38,588 nucleotides of DNA from IMG/VR virus record IMGVR_UViG_3300032132_000020, positions 1-38,588 of that record, one strand, 5' to 3'. The stretch comes from a virus. Position numbers and translations under genes: made by a program. The first letter of the stretch is position 1. Each line of letters begins with the position of its first letter. Below are positions 32,292 to 38,588 of the stretch, one piece after another. The notes beneath the pieces were generated by a model that saw only the letters and a program-made list of their open reading frames with translations, was not told where the DNA came from and ran no database searches.

Positions 32292-33836
32292 ATGGCTGAT
32301 TTATTTACACTCGACGCCGTTGCTGATGTCGCTGGTGGTAGTGCTGGGTCCCGATTAGGGACTTCACTAGATACTGGTGTTCTTCGCAGACGGTACGATT
32401 TTGGTAGTAGGGTATCTGAGCTAGCAATAGCACAAGACCCTTTCTTCCGTTTCGTATCTAAACTTGCGAAAAAGTCAACCGACGACCCGGAGTTTAAGTT
32501 CACAGAACGTAGACCCTCTTTCCATAAACGATACGCATATGCTACTGGTTTCAGTAATGATAATAGTACTTGGGTAGAGAATCAATCCTCTAACCAAACT
32601 ACGCAGTATGATAAATATGAAACCGCAGCAAATACCGTTTACGTTAAACTAGCTACAGACTATACAAAATCTGGCAATCGTCAGAATGTCTATGGTCAAA
32701 GTGGTCAAGAAATTGTAATTGGTGCTGATGGTACACAACCTCAGTTTTATATGCCTGGTCAGATGTTGAAAATTAATTTTTCTGATTCTGCTGCCGGTGC
32801 TGTAAAGTCATATGCTATTATAAAGGTTGACTCAGTTACTTTGCAAGATGAGAGTACAAATCCTCCTACAGCTCACGATGAAGGTGAAGCTGCTCTTATT
32901 AGAGGAACAGTTGTAAAAACAAAAGATGCTGGAGATGATTACTATGCAGGACCACTTGGTGTGAATGCATCTGCTGGTGATAGTACTTATAGCACATCTA
33001 TTGCTGGTTCAACTTCTTCTAATGGTTTAGAGCAGTCTAGAGTTTATGTAGTTGGCAACTCTCACTCACAAGGTTCTGGTTATCCTGAAACATGGAAAGA
33101 CCAGCCTTTCTCGACAGCATATGGGCGTACCCAGATTTTCAAAACAGCTATGGCAATGGATAACACTACTCGTGCTACCGTGCTAAAGTATGAACCGAAT
33201 GAATGGGCTCGTATCTGGCGTGAAAAGCTAATCGAACATAAATGGGATATCGAACAAGCTATCCTGTTTGGTTCACAATACGATTCAGGAGATGAATGGT
33301 ATACACAAGGTGCTGTTGATTTCATTTCAAGTTATGGAAATGTGTTTAGTTTGACGCATGCGTCAAAAACACAAGATGATTTCTTAGATGATTTGAGCAA
33401 CTTCTTAGACCCACGTTACAATAATGCTAACGCAACATTGTTCTTCGTGGATACGCAGACATATAACTGGCTGCATAAACTAAGTGGTTACTTCTCAAAT
33501 AATCTTGAGGTTTCACCTAACTTCCGTGCTGATATGGCATTGATGGGCAAAAAGAAGGTATTTGGAGCGGATATTACAACTATTAGTACTCCTTTTGGAG
33601 ATATGAACGTAACTCGTAATATTCACCTGGATGGTTCACCTATTAAGATTCTAGCTGTTAACATGAAGCATGTTTCTTACAGACCATTGGTCGGTAATGG
33701 ACTTAATCGTGATACAGCAATCTATGTTGGTGTTCAAACCTTAGAAAATAGTGGTGTTGACCGTAGGGTTGACTTAATTCAAACAGAAGCTGGTATGGAG
33801 TTTCAGATGCCTGAAGCCCATGCTTACTGGACATAA
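32292..33836 (+). CDS. Major capsid protein
   Basis: 514 aa, downstream of scaffold and portal. The N-terminal RRYDFGSRVSELAIAQDPFF and FKFTERRPSFHKRYAYATGF are like capsid proteins of marine podovirus-like phages I recall as the SU10/DUF5309 group, with an expected HK97 fold. A glycine/serine/threonine-rich region (about 130-265) looks like an inserted surface domain. GGAGATAAGG precedes the ATG. High confidence for the role, moderate for the family. Confidence 0.85.
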   Translation: MADLFTLDAVADVAGGSAGSRLGTSLDTGVLRRRYDFGSRVSELAIAQDPFFRFVSKLAKKSTDDPEFKFTERRPSFHKRYAYATGFSNDNSTWVENQSSNQTTQYDKYETAANTVYVKLATDYTKSGNRQNVYGQSGQEIVIGADGTQPQFYMPGQMLKINFSDSAAGAVKSYAIIKVDSVTLQDESTNPPTAHDEGEAALIRGTVVKTKDAGDDYYAGPLGVNASAGDSTYSTSIAGSTSSNGLEQSRVYVVGNSHSQGSGYPETWKDQPFSTAYGRTQIFKTAMAMDNTTRATVLKYEPNEWARIWREKLIEHKWDIEQAILFGSQYDSGDEWYTQGAVDFISSYGNVFSLTHASKTQDDFLDDLSNFLDPRYNNANATLFFVDTQTYNWLHKLSGYFSNNLEVSPNFRADMALMGKKKVFGADITTISTPFGDMNVTRNIHLDGSPIKILAVNMKHVSYRPLVGNGLNRDTAIYVGVQTLENSGVDRRVDLIQTEAGMEFQMPEAHAYWT

Positions 33837-33847
33837 GGAGGTAAATT

Positions 33848-34345
33848 ATGGCAAATCCAATGTATGGACAGAATAAAGCTGATAGTGCTATTCAAAATGG
33901 TAGACATGAGGTGCTGGTTACGGGTGATGACCTTTCTCTAGTAGCTGCTCAATCAGGTGCTACTGTTTTTGTAAACGCTGCTGCTAAAGAAATAACTCTT
34001 CCAGCTGCTGAAGCAGGATTAAATTACAGAGTTATTTTAGGAGTTGATACGACTGCTGGAGCTAAAATAAATGCTGCTTCTGGAGACTGTTTCTTTGGTC
34101 AAATAAAGGTGCTTTCAACAACAGATGATAAGACTGAAGTTCAAGACATAGATTATGCTACAGCCATTGGCACGGTAGCAAGTTATGATGTTCTTGACTT
34201 CACATCTAATTCTGCGACTCTTGCAGGAACATCTGGTGATGTTATAGAAGTTATTGCAGTAGATGATATAGCTTGGTGTGTATTAGCTTGTCTAACGACA
34301 GTACACGCTGAACCAGCTTCGACTGCTATAATTAACGCATCATAA
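33848..34345 (+). CDS. Capsid decoration or virion surface protein (165 aa)
   Basis: Beta-rich and low in charge, with ATVFVNAAAKEITLPAAEAG (39-58) and a later DDIAWCVLACL. It resembles the next gene product (ITLPTAAQAG, DWAELICDG), so the two are probably a tandem duplication. Their leaders are nearly identical (ATAAGGAGGTA before the ATG). Strong initiation suits an abundant virion protein. The decoration role is inferred. Confidence 0.6.
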   Translation: MANPMYGQNKADSAIQNGRHEVLVTGDDLSLVAAQSGATVFVNAAAKEITLPAAEAGLNYRVILGVDTTAGAKINAASGDCFFGQIKVLSTTDDKTEVQDIDYATAIGTVASYDVLDFTSNSATLAGTSGDVIEVIAVDDIAWCVLACLTTVHAEPASTAIINAS

Positions 34346-34356
34346 GGAGGTATAAA

Positions 34357-34773
34357 ATGGCTAAATTAGGTTCAAGAGCTAGTTATGGTGGAACAGTTGT
34401 TGAGAATATCTCAGCAGCTAAGACGCTAGACCCTAGCGATTCTGGAAAAGTGTTTACACTTGACTTAGATGGAACTTTTAGCATAACCCTTCCAACTGCT
34501 GCTCAGGCAGGAGCTGGTTGGGCTGCTAGATTTATCTGTTCAGATGCCGGTAGTGGTACTGTTAAGGTAATCCCAAATTCCGCTGAAGATACTTTGATTG
34601 GCATGATTGTTTCCGCAGATGGTTCTGCGGGTGAATCAGCTGAAACAGGAGTAGACGAGCTCGTATGGGCTTCAGGTAATGCGGCAGGAGATTGGGCAGA
34701 GTTAATATGTGATGGAAGCAACTTCTATGTTTCTGGAATGGAACATGATAATGACCACATGACTATATCGTAA
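34357..34773 (+). CDS. Virion surface protein, paralogue of the preceding gene (138 aa)
   Basis: KVFTLDLDGTFSITLPTAAQ followed by AGAGWAARFICSDAGSG gives a beta-sandwich-like fold common among phage head decoration and fibre proteins. It shares ITLP-A-AG and a late tryptophan strand with the upstream gene. AAGGAGGTATAAA precedes the ATG. A structured spacer follows its stop. Confidence 0.6.
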   Translation: MAKLGSRASYGGTVVENISAAKTLDPSDSGKVFTLDLDGTFSITLPTAAQAGAGWAARFICSDAGSGTVKVIPNSAEDTLIGMIVSADGSAGESAETGVDELVWASGNAAGDWAELICDGSNFYVSGMEHDNDHMTIS

Positions 34774-34793
34774 TAAAAAATTACGATTAAATT

Positions 34794-34849
34794 GGAAGAT
34801 TAACCCTCTCTTGGTTTTTTGCTTCCTTTCTTCCGGGAGAGGGTCTTCC
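34794..34849 (+). promoter_or_regulatory. Overlapping stems in the 93-base intergenic spacer (pseudoknot or terminator-like)
   Basis: Two stems interlock. GGAAG (34794-34798) can pair with CTTCC (34822-34826 or 34845-34849). ACCCTCTC (34803-34810) pairs perfectly with GAGAGGGT (34837-34844) across a 26-base T-rich loop. The first option gives an H-type pseudoknot. No clean U tract follows the second stem, so it is not a standard terminator; it may attenuate transcription or stabilise the capsid mRNA. Confidence 0.4.
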
Positions 34850-34866
34850 TTTAAAAATAAAGATTT

Positions 34867-36546
34867 ATGGCAACAACAAATATATCAACTGAAATAGTAT
34901 CAATCACAGGGGTATCTGCTCATGGAGCATCTGATGATTTCATTGTCTCTGCACAGAAGTTTGTAGCATCAAGTATTCCTAAAGAATTATTGACATTTGC
35001 ACAAAAAGCTTCATCTCCTTCAACTGATGGAAGTGCAATTACTTTTTCAGTAAACGATTCTATTACAGATGTTCAGAGGAATGGATACAGTTGTAGAGAG
35101 ATACCGATGGGTGATGCTGTATGGGCATTAGATAGTACAAGTTTGAGATATGCAACTAGTAAGCATCCAGTTTTTTATCATAAACAAGGAGGCGTTCATT
35201 TTGCACCTGTTACAGATGGAAGTAATGCAGGATATGTGTTCTATGTAGATTATTCTAAGATAGATGATGATAGTGATTTAAGAAATGCAGTTATATATCA
35301 TGCATGTTCAAGTGAGCTTTCAAAGCTTTCTACTGCTGAATTGCCGACAGTATCAATAGCTGCAGTCCCCCCTGATGTACCAAGTTTAACTACAGTTACT
35401 TTTACAAGTATTGATTCAGACTTAGATGCTTCGGCTCCATCATTTACAACTGCAACTGTTTCGGCTGGTGGAGTATTCGGTGCTAATACAGCCCCAGCTT
35501 ATACCAAACCATCTCTTACTACTCCTGTATCATTTGAAGATTTTTTCAATGGCTCGGAGGATTTAAACCCATTTGGAGATGCTGACCCAGGTGTTTTATC
35601 TATTAGTGTATCAGCTCCTGCTATATCAATAGTTTCCTCAGGTATATCAACTACAGCTGCAGCTGATATAGCTACAAATGCTCCAACTTATACAAAACCA
35701 ACTCAAACATTTGATATTACGCAATTTGAAACATTTTTAGAAACGGAAGAGGATTCAGAATTAGCTCAGGTTCAATTAGGAAGATTAAATCTTGAGATGC
35801 AAGAATACCAATCTGATGTTCAAAATGAATTAAATGAGTTTAATAAAGAAAATTCTAAATATCAAGCTAGTGTTCAAGCTCAAATTCAAGCTCAACAACA
35901 TCTTGCAGCCAAGAATACACAATCAGCCACTCAAACTATGGAAGCTTTAATACAAGATACTACACTAGAACTTCAAAAGTATCAAGCTCAAGTGAATGAT
36001 GAAGTGCAAGAATATGGACAAAAGTTAGCTCGTTATCAATTAGAAGTAAATACGGCTTTTCAAGCATGGCAAAAAACTGAATCTGATAGATTATCTCAAT
36101 ATCAAGCCGATATTCAAAGCGAAGTAAATGAGTTTAATAAAGAGAATGTTTCATTTCAGGCAAATATTCAAGAAGGTATGCAAGAGATACAAGTAGCAAA
36201 CCAAGTAAATATTGCTCAAGGACAGGCTAGTTTACAAGTTGCAATGGATAATGAGAATAGAAGCCAGCAAAGACAATTACAAAATGGTATTAATGATATG
36301 CAAGCTATTGTATCTAATAATCAAAATTTAATATCTAAGTATCAATCTGAGTTACAACAGTATAGTGGAGAAGTACAAGCTGAACTTGGTGAATATCAAA
36401 ATAAGATACAAAAACAGCAGGCACTTTCTAAAGAAGCTGATAAGTATTATCAATGGGCTAAGTTAGAAGTAACTACTTATATACAAAATAATTCAAAAAT
36501 AATAGCGGCTACTATGGCACGTCAGCCTGCTAGTGCACAAGCATAA
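34867..36546 (+). CDS. Virion protein with long coiled-coil repeats (559 aa)
   Basis: The N-terminal ~290 residues are beta-rich and serine/threonine rich. From about 300 to 540 the sequence is glutamine/asparagine/glutamate-rich coiled coil with recurring units: YQSDVQNELNEFNKENSKYQ, YQAQVNDEVQEYGQKLARYQ and YQADIQSEVNEFNKENVSFQ. This suggests a rod or collar element. Similar large repeats appear in phage structural proteins beside the capsid gene. Exact role unknown; no ribosome binding site is obvious. Confidence 0.6.
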   Translation: MATTNISTEIVSITGVSAHGASDDFIVSAQKFVASSIPKELLTFAQKASSPSTDGSAITFSVNDSITDVQRNGYSCREIPMGDAVWALDSTSLRYATSKHPVFYHKQGGVHFAPVTDGSNAGYVFYVDYSKIDDDSDLRNAVIYHACSSELSKLSTAELPTVSIAAVPPDVPSLTTVTFTSIDSDLDASAPSFTTATVSAGGVFGANTAPAYTKPSLTTPVSFEDFFNGSEDLNPFGDADPGVLSISVSAPAISIVSSGISTTAAADIATNAPTYTKPTQTFDITQFETFLETEEDSELAQVQLGRLNLEMQEYQSDVQNELNEFNKENSKYQASVQAQIQAQQHLAAKNTQSATQTMEALIQDTTLELQKYQAQVNDEVQEYGQKLARYQLEVNTAFQAWQKTESDRLSQYQADIQSEVNEFNKENVSFQANIQEGMQEIQVANQVNIAQGQASLQVAMDNENRSQQRQLQNGINDMQAIVSNNQNLISKYQSELQQYSGEVQAELGEYQNKIQKQQALSKEADKYYQWAKLEVTTYIQNNSKIIAATMARQPASAQA

Positions 36547-36824
36547 TGACAGTATTAGAAATAATGGAACGAGCAGGTATGAAAGAAACTACGTTAGCGA
36601 TAGCGTGGATGAAAGATGCATTCCACTTAATTCAATCTAATGTTAAAGAGCATACTAAGTCAGAAAAAAGCAATATAATAGATGGTATTCGTGAATACCC
36701 ATTGCCAGCTGATATGATAGCATTAAAGTCAATATCTATTAAAGATACAACAGATTCAAAATACAAAAGGATTAGGAGATTGACTCATAGTCCAGTTGTT
36801 AGTGAGGATACAGACCCAGAATAG
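36546..36824 (+). CDS. Head-tail adaptor-like protein (92 aa)
   Basis: A helical start (MTVLEIMERAGMKETTLAIA) then IREYPLPADMIALKSISIKD, a pattern seen in small phage adaptor or stopper proteins that contact the portal. It couples to the previous gene as TAATG and is the first of a series of small connector-like genes. Moderate certainty. Confidence 0.5.
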   Translation: MTVLEIMERAGMKETTLAIAWMKDAFHLIQSNVKEHTKSEKSNIIDGIREYPLPADMIALKSISIKDTTDSKYKRIRRLTHSPVVSEDTDPE

Positions 36825-36832
36825 GATAAATT

Positions 36833-37273
36833 ATGGCACAGAAAAAACAAAAAAGCATTGGAAGACGGCCAACAAAGGCAGACATGAAGCTATTGGATAA
36901 AAATATAGCAAGGTCTGAGCGACAGGGCTGGGATAGAGATGTAAAAAACATGAAACGTTTTAAGAAGGAACAAATAGCTAAGATGAAGAGAACTGATAAT
37001 GTATCTAGGATTAGTAAACTTTTAGCAGAAAATAAGGGAAAAACTGCTAAATTTAAGAAGGTTGCTGCTAAAAAAGGTATTGGAAGAGCTATAGCTAAAA
37101 GAATACCTGGCGTCTCAGTTGCCTATATGGCTCATGATATTATTAAAGGTGTTTCAAAATCAACATGCTCTAAAAGAGGTGGTAAGTGGGTTAGTGGTAA
37201 ATGTCAAGGAGCTAAGAAATCTACAAGAAAAATAACAAGTCCTGCAGCGAGAGACTTAAAATCTAAAAGATAA
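36833..37273 (+). CDS. Very basic hypothetical protein with Cys/Trp motif (146 aa)
   Basis: Arginine and lysine dominate (SERQGWDRDVKNMKRFKKEQ). A short hydrophobic patch (IPGVSVAYMAHDII) precedes CSKRGGKWVSGKCQG, matching the C-terminal cysteine motif in the HNH gene and the gene after terminase. AGGA before the ATG. Possibly DNA-binding in the virion; function unknown. Confidence 0.55.
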   Translation: MAQKKQKSIGRRPTKADMKLLDKNIARSERQGWDRDVKNMKRFKKEQIAKMKRTDNVSRISKLLAENKGKTAKFKKVAAKKGIGRAIAKRIPGVSVAYMAHDIIKGVSKSTCSKRGGKWVSGKCQGAKKSTRKITSPAARDLKSKR

Positions 37274-37978
37274 ATGAGTTACGATACACATAAAACGTGG
37301 TTTTATCAACTAGTAGGTAGAGATATACACTTATGGCAGTATGTAGAGAGTAATGCTACTGATACATTAGCTGGTATTAGAATATCTCTTCCTGATGAAT
37401 ATTATGGTAAACAATTAATATATCCAGATGAAGATATCACAAATGGATTAAGAGTAGAGTATACTGCATTAATAGAACCATTTGTAGATGAAGCATGGGA
37501 AAGTTTAACTGCAAGAGCAAGTAGTTCTACTATTTCTTTTGGTGATGGAGATGGGGGTAGTTCTAGAGATACGATAAATTACACAAGTGGATTAGGTGAT
37601 TTTGCTACAGGCGATAAAGTAAGAATTATAGGTTCTGCAAGTAATGATGGTGATTATGTTATTGCTAATGCAGCATCTAGTTCAATTCTTGAGGTTGCGG
37701 CTGGGAGTTTTGCAACAGAGGCAGTTGGCCAGAGTATTACAGTTTATCAGATACCTGATGAAGATACAACACCAGGTGAAAGTAATCATATAAATTTAAA
37801 TAGGATGTTAAGTTTAGCTGTTGTTGACTATATTAAAGCTCAGTTATCTGATTCAAAGGGAGAACTCGAAAGAAAAGAATATTATATGAGAGAGTTTTGG
37901 AAAAAAGTTGGCGATAATGAAAGTAATAAGCGTAAAATATCAGTTACTTTCCCAAGTGGACCGTTTGCTATAAGGTAA
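37274..37978 (+). CDS. Head-tail connector-like protein with inserted beta domain (234 aa)
   Basis: The outer parts (about 1-75 and 165-225: YYGKQLIYPDEDITNG, then LNRMLSLAVVDYIKAQL and EYYMREFWKKV) resemble small adaptor proteins. Between them residues about 80-160 form a repeated-strand domain (DFATGDKVRIIGSASNDGDY), a module found in many phage virion proteins. The insertion suggests a surface appendage. Starts right after the previous stop. Confidence 0.5.
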   Translation: MSYDTHKTWFYQLVGRDIHLWQYVESNATDTLAGIRISLPDEYYGKQLIYPDEDITNGLRVEYTALIEPFVDEAWESLTARASSSTISFGDGDGGSSRDTINYTSGLGDFATGDKVRIIGSASNDGDYVIANAASSSILEVAAGSFATEAVGQSITVYQIPDEDTTPGESNHINLNRMLSLAVVDYIKAQLSDSKGELERKEYYMREFWKKVGDNESNKRKISVTFPSGPFAIR

Positions 37979-38370
37979 TGGCTAACGAGAAAATAAAATA
38001 CTCAAACGGATGTTCACCACAGGAACTTGATTCTACAAGTGCGAGATGGTATCAAGATAGTGATGTTGGTACGAAGCTTTCTGGTAGTGCTAATGTTTCA
38101 ATGGGGAGTGGGACTCTAACATATCAATCTGAAAAGACTATTACATCGGCTGAGACAACATTGACTGCAAAAGATTTTATTTATGTTAAATGTATTAGTG
38201 GTGACGATGTAAAAATATCACTTGATAATGGTACTAGTGACCTTATTAGAATATCTGCAGGTGAGTCTTTTGCTTCTGAAATTTATTATGATTCAGATAA
38301 TGCAACTGATTCAGCAATTGTTATAGATACAGATGGAACATCAACAGTAGAATATTTGAGTGGCACATAA
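37978..38370 (+). CDS. Beta-rich virion protein (130 aa)
   Basis: Threonine/serine-rich with alternating strands (VSMGSGTLTYQSEKTITSAE; ISAGESFASEIYYDSDNATD). It recalls the decoration-like proteins after the capsid gene in composition. It overlaps both neighbours as TAATG. Probable tail or connector component; not identified. Confidence 0.55.
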   Translation: MANEKIKYSNGCSPQELDSTSARWYQDSDVGTKLSGSANVSMGSGTLTYQSEKTITSAETTLTAKDFIYVKCISGDDVKISLDNGTSDLIRISAGESFASEIYYDSDNATDSAIVIDTDGTSTVEYLSGT

Positions 38371-38588
38371 TGGCACAAGATAGAAGAGTGATAATGAGAA
38401 CAAGTGTACTTCCTACTGCTCGAACAGCATATGCAGCTGTGCCCGGCTCTTTAGAAGAATATGATATTTCTAAAGCTACATATAATAAGAATACGATTAG
38501 TGCATCTATTGGCAGGCTTGGTGGGAATAGTACATTAACAGATATTACATCTGCTCAATGGGGAGATGGATGGTCTTCAATGATTTCA
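38370..38588 (+). CDS. Start of another virion gene (cut by window end)
   Basis: An open frame of 73 codons reaches the last base without a stop, starting on the previous stop (TAATG). It begins MAQDRRVIMRTSVLPTARTA and contains SASIGRLGGNS. Coupling and strand place it in the late operon. Too short here to identify. Confidence 0.55.
   Translation, partial: MAQDRRVIMRTSVLPTARTAYAAVPGSLEEYDISKATYNKNTISASIGRLGGNSTLTDITSAQWGDGWSSMIS

Overview
The window is most of an AT-rich genome of a double-stranded DNA tailed bacteriophage. It has recognisable packaging genes (terminase small and large subunits), a long P22-type portal, a scaffold, a major capsid protein, and an early replication and recombination block. 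The large portal, the head-tail adaptor-like genes and two very large presumed ejected proteins suggest a short-tailed (podovirus-like) virion, but no tail gene proves it. Strong AGGAG-type ribosome binding sites, dense TAATG/ATGA start-stop overlaps and a classic rho-independent terminator indicate a bacterial host that uses Shine-Dalgarno initiation. The host genus cannot be named. The window cuts a gene at each end.

Layout. (1) 1-8200, plus strand: two huge late genes (more than 1,785 aa and 932 aa). The first carries a motif set resembling the beta-prime catalytic barrel of two-barrel RNA polymerases, so it may be a virion-packaged RNA polymerase. (2) 8206-8231: a bidirectional terminator where the two transcription units meet. 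(3) 8241-23219, minus strand: a ~15 kb leftward early operon. It holds a RuvC-like resolvase, DnaB-type helicase, lone DEDD exonuclease with two zinc ribbons, Dam-type methylase, DUF932 protein, SSB-like protein, Rad52-like annealing protein, Cas4-like exonuclease, and over twenty small proteins, several under 60 aa. (4) 23220-23458: divergent control region. (5) 23459 to the end, plus strand: packaging and morphogenesis genes.

The most remarkable content is non-coding. Two gaps inside the early operon, 16031-16676 and 22169-22877, have no credible reading frame but contain elaborate nested hairpins. Each is closed by a long-range terminal helix, giving minus-strand RNAs of about 582 nt (16065-16646) and 470 nt (22210-22679). 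G-U pairs and GNRA tetraloops occur only when the minus strand is read. Size, phage context and architecture recall the ornate large phage RNAs ROOL and GOLLD, but I could not test membership. Two unrelated large structured RNAs in one phage operon are the best candidate here for an undescribed system. Next to the 470-nt RNA lies a symmetric set of palindromes (22722-22812) that could be an operator or replication origin.

Working model: an injected virion polymerase or the host polymerase transcribes the leftward operon from near 23.3 kb. This makes the recombination and replication proteins and both large RNAs. The rightward late genes then build and fill the capsid. No DNA polymerase, primase, integrase, tRNA gene or CRISPR array was seen in the window.
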